Below are positions 34,264 through 46,152 of a DNA stretch of 64,000 bases, one piece after another; positions within the stretch are counted from its first letter, which is position 1; each line of letters opens with the position of its first letter. The notes beneath the pieces are model-generated. The model was not told where the DNA came from, did no database searches, and saw only the letters and a program-made list of their open reading frames with translations. The DNA comes from Poa pratensis (taxonomy: Eukaryota > Streptophyta > Magnoliopsida > Poales > Poaceae), in assembly GCA_947311845.1 (NCBI GenBank), contig CAMZMU010000013.1:1235027-1299026 (forward strand). The letters run 5' to 3'. Position numbers and translations under genes: made by a program.

Positions 34264-37200
34264 TTACACTCCCATTTTAACCGGCCCATAGTATTCTCCG
34301 TTTGGATCTAGGACCTCTGCATCTAAGAATCCCGCAATTTCCTCTTGAATTGCGCGTACGCGATCTTGTGGTAGAAGACCGTCCCGCAGCCGTTCGATCT
34401 AATTTAAAGAAGGGGTCAATATATATGAATGAAACTAAACACAATTGATGGCAATAAACTAAAATTGTGAATATTGTTTACGTACTTCAAGTTGTTCTAA
34501 GAACCGGCTCTTGGATCGCTCTTGGGTCGTCTGGCGAATGAACTCGCAAACGTAGTATCCACATAAATTATTCCCATGTTCCTGCCTCAAGCACTTTACG
34601 AGAACAGAGTTCAATCAAAATAATAATCAAGCATGATAATGGTATTGAAACTAAAATCAAAGAGATGCGCGGAATAATAATCAAGCATGATAACTTACAC
34701 TTATTTGTTCAAATGTAAGCTTCGGCGCCCAAATACCCCTAGCCTTGGCGGTGAACCGTTTCCAAGCCCTGTCCGGCAAAGAAAATGAATAAAGAGTTAT
34801 ATATTAATTGCTTGCTACCAGGGAATGAACGGAAAGTTGCCGATATAGTGCCATAATGATTGAAATTACCCTTGGAGGCATTCCTGCATGTCCGCCCACT
34901 CCTCAAGGGGTTTACGTTTCGAGTCCATGACAAGTACTACTCCTTTGTCAGGTTTAATGATTAGCAGAATAAAGTGGAAGCTGCGCACGCATAAGTCATC
35001 AATTATACACTTAACATCGAGTAAGCGAAATAGAATGTGTACAAGACAGTAACACTCACCCGTAGTTGTAAGGAAATAGTATTTCCCTTTTGGTTTCGTT
35101 AAACCTTAACGCCCTTACCAAGTTATCCTCTGTGTCGTTGTAATGACGTTTGAGAGATACTTGATGAATGTAGTATGGGTCAATGAACCCAATGTCATAG
35201 ATTTGTCCTCTTTTGCATTGGAGAATCTTCATTCTGCATAATTAATATAGTGATGAGTAAGATTATACATGCAATGAACGAGCTGAGCTAGCTAGAGACT
35301 TAATTACAGAAATAATACTTACAGACAATAGGCACTGAGGATAGCTTTGTCGATGGCGTCTTGTTGGTATAACTGAAATAATTCAGGAAATTCAATCATT
35401 ACCACGCCATTTCCATGCCCGTAATGCTCGTTTCTATAGGCCACGTAGATCCAGTTTGCCCCTTCCTCACAGGCTCGCATGTACCACTTATGCAATCTGC
35501 GCATTTTTTTGGTAGACCGTTGACTAGCTCAGGTTTGACGAGACTATTCCCGTACTGGTATTGGTATGCTACTTCCTGGAACTCTTGTAATTGCGCTAAG
35601 TAGTCCGGAATAGACATGCCATGAGCAGCGGCCGCTTCTCCGTATATTGCAACAAACTCAGGATCGATAGCGACATCACCTGTGCTCGACCCCTCGGCGG
35701 TATTGGAAAACACTTTGAGCGGGGGGCACGACTGGTTTTTCTGTTCTCCGAGCTGGGGAACTGATTTCCCGCTTGCACTACTACTCTTCGACCGCTCCTT
35801 ATTTGCCTGAACCGACTTGCGAATCTGGCGGTCATAGTCTGGTGTCAGCCTTGGCGGGGGTTGTTCAAGGGTCTTCAGCATTTTGAAGACGGCGGCTTTT
35901 TCTGCTGGGGTGGAGGGGAACTCTGCCGCTTTCGGCTTCTTCAGGCTAGCCAACCACTCTTGATGTTGGGCATTTACGACCGCGGCATTTTCCTCCACCG
36001 TACGGTCATAAGGTCTCATGGGAAGATTCTTATGAGGTACTTTTGGGAGGGGCGACCTTTTACGTTTCGGTGATCGCTTACCCCTCATAGTACCAGCGGT
36101 GGGCGGAGACGGCTGAGGCGGCGGCGGAGACGGCTGACGCGGCGGTGGAGACGGCTGCGCTGGAGACTGGTGAGGCGGTGAAGAGGACTGTTGCGCTGGA
36201 GAATGCTGAGGCGGTGAAGAGGACTGTTGCGCTGGAGACTGGTGAGGAGTCGATGGCCTTGGCTGCCAGTTTGGAAGCACGATGAATTCCTTTGGCCATA
36301 GAATGGTCCCTTTCTTGGCTTCTCCAAGTTCAAGCACCTCCCCATCTTCACCTGCAGGGTGTTCCAGCTTCAGCTCCTCAAAATCTTTCATCACTTCATC
36401 CACCCCGACAACAGCGTAGCCATGTGGAACCGGAGAGAAATGGTAAGTTGGATTAGGTCCAATTGGTACGGCATAGCCGACCGCCACCTTCATGGTTAAG
36501 TTAAAAACTTTCACATGTAGCTCACAAGGTGTGCTCTCCGTGATATCATCCACTGGGTAGCGACGAAGAGGAGCCACCGTCAGTGCATCATCAGTACCAT
36601 CCTGGAGCTCCGTGGAAGCCACGCTGCTTTTCCGATTCGATGGGCCGCCGGTACCATCGCATGCAGCTTCTACCATGTGCCGCTGAGATTGGCCGCTAGT
36701 ACCTTGCTGGCTAAGTGCGGCAATTTGATCCTTCTGCCGCTTTAATTTTTTTCTATATTACGCAGCCGGTCTGCAGCAGCGCGTGCTTCCATTGCCTCCC
36801 TTTCCTTTCTCTCTGATGGCTTCTATCAGGAAATTTCTTCCTGTGCTCGGGAATCGCAATTGTCTTGGGCTTGGAGCCTGGTACGCCTCGTGTTCGTCCG
36901 TCGTGTTCCTCATTCCCAAGGGCGCGTGTGAGCTCGTCATCCTCTCTATCGGGAATGAACCGTCCCTCTGCAACATCCTTTACTGCATTTCTAATGCCTT
37001 CGATGGGTAGTAGGGGCTTATCTTTGTGTCTTCTGTTATATATGCACTTCCCTTCTGCGTCCAACGTGCCCCCATGCCGTAAAACCAATTTCTTGCCCGT
37101 TCGATCCATGCGAGTGGCTCTGGAGTGATCCCTTTAGCCAGCAGGTCCGCCTCAAGTTTCTCCCACTTAGGCATGCTAAAGGCGTAGCCACCAGGCCCCA

Positions 37201-38120
37201 TAGTATGGTGGTAGATCTTTTTAGCAGCATTTGCCTTATTTTTTGCAGACTTTTCCTGAGCTTCCTCCGATTTCTTGTACGCCACAAATTCTTCCCAGTC
37301 GTCCCTTATCTTCTCATACCCTTTATCGAAGTCCGGAGTCTTATTTTTCTCGACAAACTCGGTTTCAATCTTTTCTTCCAGTTCTTGAATAGCTCGGCCA
37401 TCTTCTTAAGAGCCCAGTCCTTGACTTTTTGCTCCATGTTTTCCGGGCAATCTTTTCTGCCTCATTTGGATCCTCCTCATCTGGATCCACCTCTGGCGCC
37501 GGCAGGGTGAAATTAAGCATGAGCTTTCTCCAAAGTCTTTCTTTGCCCACCTCGCCGACATATCTTACTCCTCCCTCCTTTGGCTGATGCCATTCTCGAA
37601 CGGTGATCGGGATGTAGTCCCTAACAAGAACTCCGCATTGCTTTACCATTTTATTTTTAACATCAGGGGGAGCAGTCGGTGTGCCGTCTTCAGCGACTTT
37701 TTCGATCCTGTACCTTTCTTGGTCGCCCAACTTTTTGGCTGGGCCTCGTTTTGTCCTTACAGAAGATTTGCTCGATCCGGAGGGCTAAAAGAAGAAAGAG
37801 CGTTAATATATGTATATAGACAGCAGAGGCTTAATTAATACAATCTTCGGCTTCATTAATATATGTATATGCACCTCGCCGGAGTTTGCAACATTTAATG
37901 TTCCACCGGAGCCTTCGGCTTCTCCCTCGTCGGCTTCTCCCTCGCCGACTTCTCCCTCACCCTAGTCGTCGGGTTCTACCTCACCGGAGCCGTCTCTTCG
38001 GTTGAGAGACTCATCTCCCTCACCGGAGTTGTTCAGAAACTGCGAGGTGACATCGCCAACATCTTCCGGCCCACGGATTATATCCTCGAGAATGTTTTCC
38101 TGATTTTCGTTTCGTTCCAT
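34264..38120 (-). pseudogene. CACTA ORF2: Ptta/En-Spm region, DUF8039-like region, Ulp1 (C48) protease-like end
   Basis: The start is at 38,120 (MERNENQENILEDIIRGPED), followed by an in-frame TAG. From 37,786, KKLGDQERYRIEKVAEDG and IPITVREWHQP match the plant Ptta/En/Spm region, broken near 37,440 and 37,290. From 36,676 a 425-codon frame holds a DUF8039-like region (CELHVKVFNLTMKVAVGYA) and Pro/Ser/Gln repeats (36,080-36,260). The end resembles a Ulp1 cysteine protease spread over small exons: RLHKWYMRACEEG (35,500), RGQIYDIGFIDPYYIH (35,200), FHFILLIIKPDKG with MDSKRK (34,950; candidate His and Asp) and NNLCGYYVCEFIRQ (34,550; candidate Cys). It stops at 34,264. C48 domains are common in CACTA and Mutator elements. 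Confidence 0.8.
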
Positions 38121-38194
38121 AGTTTCTGCAAATTAAGAACAATGCACAAAACTTTAGTTGGGTAACTTGTTCCACATGTCAAGATACATCTACC

Positions 38195-38275
38195 CACAAA
38201 CTCGTATAGGTCGGAACTAGTATCGTAAACTCGTATCGTAAACTCGTAAACTGGTATCGTAAACTCGTAAGGTCG
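38195..38275. repeat. Short TCGTAAACTCGTAAA array
   Basis: The same unit as at 33,985-34,213, in the same orientation, just upstream of the ORF2 start. The two arrays bracket ORF2. Confidence 0.85.
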
Positions 38276-38399
38276 GAACAATTTTTTTCCCTAACACAAA
38301 AAATCCTAAGTGTTTGAATTTCTAAACCTAAGCAAAAAATCCTTTAATTCATACATTCATATATTCATACATTTTAAAAATAACAATTTCTTCTAAACC

Positions 38400-39330
38400 C
38401 TCACCGAGAGGGGGCGGCGCGAGCGGGGGCGTGGAGGCCGGGCGCGGCCGGCGTGGAGGACGTGGCCGGCGTGGAGGGCGCGGCCGGCTTCGGGCTCTTC
38501 ACGTACTGCCGCACTGCAATGTCACTGCAAATTTTTAATTCATAGCAAACAACTTTAAATTTCATTGCAACTAAAAATAACATTGCTTTGATAAATTTTC
38601 AAACTTTGCTAAATTTTCTTATACACTAATAAAATAATTTTCTTATACACTAAATTTTCAAACTTTGCTACTAAAATTTTCTAACTTAGCAATATTTCAA
38701 ACTTAGGAATATTTCTAACTTAGCAATATTTCAAACTTTACTATGTTATCTAAATGACTTAGCAATATTTCTAACAAAATTGCTACACTAATAATAACCT
38801 AAAATAATCTAAACAAAATTGCTAAGTTTCAAAATTGCTAAACTTTCAAAATTGCTAACTTTCAAAATTGCTACACTAAAAATTGATAACCTATAATAAC
38901 CTAAACAATAATAAGCTAAACAAAATTTAAACTTTACTAAAAATGAAAAAAAAAACCTCAAATGTGTGTGTAGGCCGAGGCGGTGGCGGAGGTGGCCGGA
39001 GGCCGGCGATGGCGGAGGTGGAGGGCACAGCGCGTGGAGGCCGCACGGACGGGCGGCGCGGCGTGGGCGTGTGGCGGCGCGTGGGGCCACGCGTGGCCGG
39101 AGGAGCTAGGGCGGCGCGTACGTGGAGGAGGCCGGCGCGTGGAGGCCGGCGTGGAGGTGGCGCGTGGAGGAGAGGTGGCGCGTGGAGGCGGCGGCGGGGT
39201 GCGGCGTGGGGCGCGGCGGACGTCGACGGCGGCGGCGGGGTGTGGCGTGGGGCGCGGCGCGGAGGTCGGGCAGCCTGCCGGCGTCGTTTCGCTCCGCGTC
39301 GTGCTTCTCCGTCCTTAGTCGATTTGGGTG
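38400..39330. other. AT-rich then GC-rich non-coding CACTA segment
   Basis: 38,520-38,940 is AT-rich with many CAAACTT/CTAACTT repeats. 39,000-39,260 is a purine-rich GC block of GCGTGGAGG-type repeats. Open frames here are low-complexity Gly/Arg and not supported as genes. Confidence 0.6.
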
Positions 39331-39357
39331 AATGGGGAAGAAGAAAGGGCCAGGGCA

Positions 39358-39535
39358 GTTATACCAGGGGTCATTGGTCCCGGTTGCTGCCAAGAACCGG
39401 GACCAATGCCTCTTTGGTCCCGGTTCTTACCCGCAACCGGGACCAATGAGTGTGTCAGTTAATGCCAGATCGCGTGGCGCGTCCATGGACTCATTGGTCC
39501 TGGTTCCTCGTATAAACCGGACCAATGAGTCCTTT
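39358..39535. repeat. Internal copies of CACTA subterminal repeats
   Basis: At least six ATTGGTCCCGGTT / AACCGGGACCAATG units in both orientations lie 6 kb inside the element. Such units otherwise occur only next to the termini (33,600-33,780 and 46,440-46,620). 39,540-40,310 beyond it is AT-rich with no gene. Confidence 0.8.
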
Positions 39536-40313
39536 TTCAAAATTATTTCAAACTTTTCAGTACTGAATGTTGTTTCCCGCCTTTTTTTTTGTTATTTAGG
39601 TGTTTGAATATGAATTTCAAATGGTTTTGAATCTGAAAAGACTTTCAACATGAAAAGTGTTTAAATTTGAATAAATAATCCAAAACCATTTTCTATGTTT
39701 TCAAATTACTTATCTAAATATCGTTTTTTGTTTTTCGTTTGTCAAAAATGACATTTTTTGTGAAGCAAGTACAACAAATATGGTGCAAAATGGCACCCAT
39801 CCAATTATCTCACAAAGTAGACCATATTTTATGGATACCCCACAAATATTGGTAATTTTCTTGGTTTCTAGCTAATTTCGCCTACTTAAGCGACTTTATG
39901 CCTATTTTTCGAAAGTAATTCAAATTTGAACTACAAGTGTGTGATAGTTTGCTCTGAAATTTTTTCAAAAATGATTTAAAGGCACAAGTAGTGGTTATAT
40001 CACAGAACCGTCGATAGTTTTGGATAATTCGACCCCTTAGAATGAATAGTAACGGCGGCCATTTTGACCGTTTTTTTAAAAAAAGTCAAAGAAAGTGAAA
40101 ATACTCAAAAAATGAAATCCTTTGGCATGGAGTACTTTCATGTGTACTAGTTGGTAGGATAAATGATAAACTTGAGTTTTGACATAGTTTACAAAAAACT
40201 TCTTCATAGACTTGGAAATGCAGAGATAAAGAATACATTTTACACGATCGTCGTCTTAGCTAGACCAGAAGTAGTTAATGACAACAATCTTGGGTACATA
40301 GACGAACCATAGG

Positions 40314-40832
40314 TTAGTCATACTCCTGCCTAGGCCTATAATACTCGTCCTCGTAGTCGTCGTAGTCGCCGCCGTCGTCGTCGCTGTCGTCGGGCGGCGC
40401 TCGCCTGGACTGGAAGTGAGGGTAGGACAGGCGGGGGTTATCGCCGGCCGTGATGTAGTTCATGACGCTCTGGAGAGTCCGGCCGCTCCACCACAGCCGA
40501 CGGCCGGCCTCGTTGAAGTTCGAAGGAGGCGGGCCGTCCTCCTCGTACCTGGCGAGCGCCCTCTCACGCCGATTGATGAAGAAGGCGTCCCAAGTCGGGC
40601 GGTAGTCGGGATGCCAGCGGGGATCCATCCGCTGCTCCGGAGTGAGCTCGAGGTAGTAGTGGTTCGTGATGGCCGCCCGGCGCGCCAAACCTTGAGGGAC
40701 AGGAGGGACCGACATGCCTCCGGTGCTCAGCCTCCAGCCGGCGGGGACGTCGTAGCCGGGCGGGCAGGGGTAGTTCGAGGCGCAAAGCGCCTCCGCCTCC
40801 GAGTAGGTTAGAGTGGGTACGGTGGAAGCCAT
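40314..40832 (-). CDS. CACTA-carried ORF with acidic C-terminus, unknown function
   Basis: The start is taken at 40,832 (MASTVPTLTYSEAEALCAS), giving about 172 residues; an upstream in-frame ATG at 40,889 is less likely. Visible features are YPCPPGYDVPAGWRLS, YLELTPEQRMDPRWHPDYRP, FFINRRERALARYEEDGPPP and an end of almost pure Asp/Glu/Tyr. It has no membrane segment or catalytic motif that I recognise. It reads on the transposase strand and is uninterrupted, unlike the transposase and ORF2. Its role is unknown. Confidence 0.5.
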   Translation of the reverse strand: MASTVPTLTYSEAEALCASNYPCPPGYDVPAGWRLSTGGMSVPPVPQGLARRAAITNHYYLELTPEQRMDPRWHPDYRPTWDAFFINRRERALARYEEDGPPPSNFNEAGRRLWWSGRTLQSVMNYITAGDNPRLSYPHFQSRRAPPDDSDDDGGDYDDYEDEYYRPRQEYD

Positions 40833-40904
40833 GGGAGAGTGATGAGGTTGCAGATATGAGTTTAGATGTGCTATGCCAATGGAGGCCATGCATGACTACA
40901 TATA

Positions 40905-41215
40905 TGTAGTGAGAATCCCACCAATAAGGAAGAAGCACACGGATCGTGTGTTTCTTTCGAGCGCTTGTGAGCCGTTGGATCAGGGGTGTGTTTCTTTTGA
41001 AGGCTTGTGAGCTGTTGGATATCACTTTGTGAGCCGCCACCCGGGACTAAAGGGAATCCCACCAATAAGGAAGAAGCACACGGATCGTGTGTTTCTTTCA
41101 ACCGCTTGTGAGACGTTTCTTTCAACCGCTTGTGAGACGTTGGATCAGGGGTGTGTTTCTTTTGAGGGACTGTGAGCTGTTGGATCAGCAGTATCACGAC
41201 CACTTCGTGAGCCAC
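40905..41215. repeat. Direct repeats, TGTGTTTCTTTCAA-type
   Basis: Units combining AGAAGCACACGGATCGTGTG, CGCTTGTGAGACGTTGGATC and AGGGGTGTGTTTCTTTTGA occur at 40,928-41,030, 41,070-41,215, 41,281-41,325 (inverted) and 41,853-41,975. They flank the small ORFs on both sides. Confidence 0.8.
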
Positions 41216-41377
41216 ATCAAGGTTTAATACATTACATAAAATGCATTACATAAAAGGTTTAATACATTATTACACATGATCCAACGTCTCACAAGCGCTT
41301 GAAAGAAACACACCCCTGATCCAACATCACCAACATTATTCTACATAAACGGACTTGTTGCCTCGAAGGCCGTAGGA

Positions 41378-41773
41378 TTAGGGGGAACGGCGGGAGGAGC
41401 CAGCCCTGTGTGCGGCCGCCCGGTTCTCGCGCGCACGTTTGCGGCGGAGGGCAAGATCCATGGAGGATGAGTCTTTCAGCGCCCAATCCAGCTCGGAAGC
41501 CTCCTTCGCTTTGAGCTGGTAGGCAGTCTTGGCTCGCTGGACAGGGTAGTCGCGGACAGACTGTAAGGAGGCTTCCATGGCATCCTGTATCTGCAACCCA
41601 CAACCCTCTTCCCCGTCGTCGCTCCAGTCGAAGTCGTCGTCGTCCTCCTCCTCCGTGGGAGGAGCGGCGGCGCCTGGTGGAGGTGCAGTGGCGCTAGGTG
41701 GAGGTGCGGCGGCACCTGGTGGAGCAGGAGGCCGGTAGCTGGGCATTCCTCTCCACGCGGGGCTCGTGGGCAT
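41378..41773 (-). CDS. Second CACTA-carried acidic ORF, unknown function
   Basis: The start is taken at 41,773 (MPTSPAWRGMPSYRPP); the frame is open further upstream, but that part is repeat sequence. It has a Pro/Ala repeat region (APPPSATAPPPGAAAPP), then DDDDFDWSDDGEEG, then a Lys/Ala/Glu helix and a basic end (RRKRARENRAAAHR). It reads on the same strand as the neighbouring acidic ORF. I do not recognise it. The basic end could be a nuclear localisation signal. Confidence 0.45.
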   Translation of the reverse strand: MPTSPAWRGMPSYRPPAPPGAAAPPPSATAPPPGAAAPPTEEEDDDDFDWSDDGEEGCGLQIQDAMEASLQSVRDYPVQRAKTAYQLKAKEASELDWALKDSSSMDLALRRKRARENRAAAHRAGSSRRSP

Positions 41774-42372
41774 ACGGCTGGATAGGCTCCCGCGGTTGCG
41801 CCCAAGCGCACTCTGTCGAGCACGCTCGACCTCGTCTTTAGTCCCGGTTGGTAACGCACACGGATCCTGTGTTTCTTTCAAGCGCTTGTGAGACGTTGGA
41901 TCAGGGGTGTGTTTCTTTTGAGGGATTGTGAGCTGTTGGATCAGCAGTATCACGACCACTTCGTGAGCCACATGACCCGGTTGGTGTTACCAACCGGAAC
42001 TAAAGAAGCACACGTACCCTATATATAGCCCCCTCCCGGACATGTTCAACACTCAGTGTCTACTCATTATAGTTCATTTTGGCAGTACACGGGTAGCAGA
42101 GAGCAAGATTTCTGAGAGGCAGAGTTCCTAGAGCGGAGGCTGAAGGTGAACCCTCCCCTCGGTCGGATCCAAGCAGCGCAAGGATCTCTGATGATTAGCA
42201 ACATCTCCAACACTTGTTAGGACGGTTGCAGATCATCAGAGACGTCTTGCCGCTGTTTGGATCGAAGGCCGATTTGCCGTCTCACGAGCCACCGGTGGGC
42301 TGACGGATGCAGGGAAACCGTATGTTTTGTTCTATCTACAAAGCATTTTGGTATACAAAGCATTCGGATTCC

Positions 42373-42438
42373 CGTCATACAGCCCAACGGTGCATTTGAT
42401 ATGCAGTCACTCACGAGCCACCGTTGGGCTGTATGACG
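42373..42438. repeat. Perfect 20-bp inverted repeat (hairpin)
   Basis: The arms CGTCATACAGCCCAACGGTG (42,373-42,392) and its exact complement (42,419-42,438) enclose a 26-base loop. A related direct copy (GAGCCACCGGTGGGCTGACG) lies near 42,284. The hairpin lies between the acidic ORFs and the transposase end. Confidence 0.9.
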
Positions 42439-42844
42439 GGGAAACCGTGTGTTTTGGGCGTGTTTTTACCAAGGTGCTGCCCTCTCCCTCCCCTACCTAG
42501 GTGTTTGATCAAATTCCCCACTCATTTTTTCAGATCTCGGCGACGATGTCCCGATTGGTGGATGGTTCTTCATAGGGATCCTTCTCACGTGAGTATTGAC
42601 CCTGTGATGGTTCCTGCTCTTTGGGTGTGCAGCGCGGCCGCTCAGCACCCCGTGGCTTAGGACCCGACAAAAGTTAGTGATATTATTCGTGATGTATTAT
42701 GGTTAAATAAAAATGGACCCGAGCTATGTATTATGGTTTTCACCACATAAAGGTTTAATACATTACTACACATCACATAAAGGTTTAATACATTACATTG
42801 ATTTACATAAATGCCATGAACCCTTCTTCGCGTATGTCCCTGGC

Positions 42845-45800
42845 CTATGATCGCTTCGGCCGTAACCATGGAGCATCTTCATTATTTAACGGGATGCTTG
42901 GGTCAGTTTTCACTGTGAAGGGCGGAATTTCATCAAACTTATCATAATCTGCTGACATGTCTGTCTTGTCCTCGACTCCCACGATGTTTCTTTTCCCTGA
43001 AAGAACTATGTGACGCTTTGGCTCATCGTCTGATGTATTCGTTTGCTTATTTTTTCTTTTTTTCGGTCTGGAGGACATGTCCTTCACATAGAAAACCTGA
43101 GCCACATCATTGGCTAGGACGAATGGTTCGTTCCTGTAACAACCAAGATTCTTGAGATCCACTGTTGTCATTCCGTACAGCTGGTCTACCTTTATCCCTT
43201 CTCCATTCATGTTGACCCAACTGCACCGAAACAAAGGGACCTTAAAAGTAGGTCCATAGTCAAGTTCCCATATCTCCTCTATGTAACCATAGTATGTGTC
43301 CTTTTGCCCATTCTCGTCTGTTGCATCAAAGCGGACACCACTGTTTTGGTTGGTGCTCTTTTTATCTTGGGCGATCGTGTAAAATGTATTCCCATTTATC
43401 TCGTACCCTTGGAAATTCAATACAGTCGAAGATGGTGACGCGGCCAACAAGTAGAGCTGATCTCCGACAGTGGTGTCATTCATGAGCTGTAATCGCAACC
43501 AACTGCCGAAAGTCTCCATGTGTTTTTCTTTAATCCAGGAGTCAGCCTCCCCGGGTTCTTGGAGCGTACATAATTCTTGTGTTCCTCGATATACGGAGCC
43601 ACGAAGGTGGAACTTTGTAGAACTGTGTAGTGTGCTTGAGTTAAAGAATGCCCGTCCCTACATATCAGTGCTTTCTTTCCTAGCGTGCCTTTTCCACTCA
43701 GTCTCCCCTCATGCCGCGATTCAGGAACACCAATCGGCTTAAGGTCAGGAATAAAGTCAACACAGAACTCAATGACCTCCTCTGTTCCATAGCCCTTTGA
43801 GATGCTTCCTTCTGGCCTAGCACGGTTATGAACATATTTCTTCAAGACTCCCATGAACCTCTCGAAGGGGAACATATTGTGTAGAAATACAGGACCGAGA
43901 ATGGCAATCTCGTCGACTAGGTGAACCAGGAGATGCGTCATAATATTGAAGAATGATGGGGGGAACACCAACTCGAAGCTGACAAGACATTGGACCACAG
44001 CCTTCTGTAAACTTGGTAGAGTTACTGGATCGATGACCTTCTGAGATATTGCATTGAGGAATGCACATAGCTTCACAATGGGTACTCGAACATTTTCCGG
44101 TAGAAGCCCCCTCAATGCAACCGGAAGCAACTGCGTCATAATCACGTGGCAATCATGAGACTTCAGGTTCTGGAATTTTTTCTCTGCCATATTTATTATT
44201 CCCTTTATATTTGACGAGAAGCCAGCCGGGACCTTGATACTGCTCAGGCATTCAAAAAAGATTTCCTTCTCTGCTTTGGTAAGAGCGTAGCTGCTTAAGT
44301 ATTGACGCCCTTTATCCGTCTGCTTGTTGTATGGGTCTTTCATACGTTGCTGGTCCTCCCGTGCTTCTGGTGTATCTTTTGTCTTCCCATACACGCCCAG
44401 GAAGCCTAGCAGGTTCACGCAAAGATTCTTCGTCACGTGCATCACGTCGATTGAAGACCGGACCTCTAGGACTTTCCAATAGGGTAGCTCCCAAAATATA
44501 GATTTCTTCTTCCATATGGGTACGTGGTTGTCAGCGTCATTCGGAACAGATAGACTGCCAGGACCCTTTCCAAAGATTACTTCTAAATCCTTGACCATGT
44601 CATATATAACATCACCATCAGGGAGGTTAGGCTTCTTCCGGCGATCTGCCTCACCGTTGAAATGCTTGCCTTTCTTTCTTACGGCATGACTGTTCGGAAG
44701 AAATCGACGATGCCCCAGGTACACGTTCTTGTTTCCCAAATGTATACTTTCAGTCTTATCTAAACAGTGCGTGCATGCATTGTATCCCTTGTTTGACTGT
44801 CCTGAAATGTTACTAAGAGCAGGCCAATCATTGATGGTTACGAACAACAACGCTCGTAGGTCAAATTCCTGTTGTTTGTGCTCATCCCACACACGTACAC
44901 CTGGTTCGGACCACAACTGCAAAAGTTCATCAACTAATGGCCTTAGGTACACATCAATGTCGTTGCCGGGTTGCTTCGGGCCTTGGATGAGCACTGGCAT
45001 CATAATGAACTTCCGCTTCATGCACAACCAAGGAGGAAGGTTGTAGATACATAGAGTCACGGGCCAAGTGCTATGACTGGAGCTCTGCTCCCCAAAAGGA
45101 TTAAAGCCATCTGTACTTAGACCAAATCTTAAGTTCCTTGCGTCATCTGAAAATGTCGGGAACTCTCTGTCGATTTTTCTCCACTGGGACCCATCGGCGG
45201 GGTGTCTCAACTTCCCGTCTTTCTTACGCTCTTCTTTGTGCCATCGCAACAACCTGGCATGCTCTTTGTTTCTGAACAGACGTTTCAACCGTGGTATTAT
45301 AGGAGCATACCACATCACCTTAGCAGGAACCCTCTTCCGGGGGGCTCGTCATCGCCCTCAACATCACCAGGGTCATCTTGTCTGATCTTGTACCGCAGTG
45401 CATTGCATACCGGGCATTTATCCATATTCTCGTACTCCTCACCGCGGTACAGGATGCAGTCATTAATGCATGCATGTATCTTCTGCACATCTAATCCTAG
45501 AGGGCAGATAGCCTTCTTTGCTTCGTATGTAGTCTCGGGCAATTCGTTATCCTTTGGAAGCTTCGGCTTCATTATTTTCAGTAACTTCTCAAATCCCTTG
45601 TCAGAACAACCAGTCTCTGCCTTCCATTTCAGCAGTTCCAGTGTGGTACCGAGCTTTGTGCTGCCATCTTCGCAATTTGGGTACAGCAACTTTTTGTGAT
45701 CCTCTAGCATGGCCTCCAACTTTAGCTTCTCCTTTTCTGTATCGCATTCTCGCTTTGCATCAGAAATGACCCCACCAAGACCATCAGCGGGCTCATCTGA

Positions 45801-46152
45801 TGCCCGATGTTCACCTCCTTCTTCTTCAACGTCTTCCATTACAGTATCACCGCATTCCTCAGGGAACATAGGATAGTTGTCATCATCCTCCTCTTCTTCA
45901 TTGTCTTCCATCCTAACCCCTCTTTCTCCGTGCTTGGTCCAACAATTATAGCTGGGCATGAAACCTCTCCGAATCACGTGGTCTTGAATGGTTTCGGGTC
46001 AGAGTACTCCCTGACGTTCCGACACTTCTCACATGGACAAGGCATAAAATTATCCACTTTGTTTGCCTCAGCCACTCGAGAAATTTATGCAGGCCTGCAA
46101 TAAACTCGGAACTGCGTCGTTCGCCGTACATCCATCGCATCCGTGCATCCAT
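42845..46152 (-). pseudogene. CACTA transposase (TnpD-like; tnp2, DUF4218 and DUF4216 regions)
   Basis: The start is MDARMRWMYGERRSSEF at 46,152, the Transposon-associated domain, with a one-base loss near 46,074 that breaks FLEVAEANK. An acidic region follows (EDNEEEEDDDNYPMF), then CPVCNALRYKI, a frame break near 45,340, then the tnp2 transposase core (45,318 onward: MMWYAPIIPRLKRLF, RNLRFGLSTDGFNPFG, SSIDVMHVTKNLCVN). Next come a DUF4218-like part (LVHLVDEIAILGPVFLHNMF, FERFMGVLKKYV) and, after another shift near 43,550, a DUF4216-like part (YYGYIEEIWELDYGPTFKVP). It stops at 42,845. It would bind the ends and cut CACTA DNA. With at least four single-base shifts it is not translatable as one protein. 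Confidence 0.92.

Noticed and set aside
38943..39449. Gly/Arg-rich 168-codon frame in the large CACTA
   Set aside because: It comes from GCGTGGAGG-type purine-rich repeats; there is no start context or domain and several frames are open.
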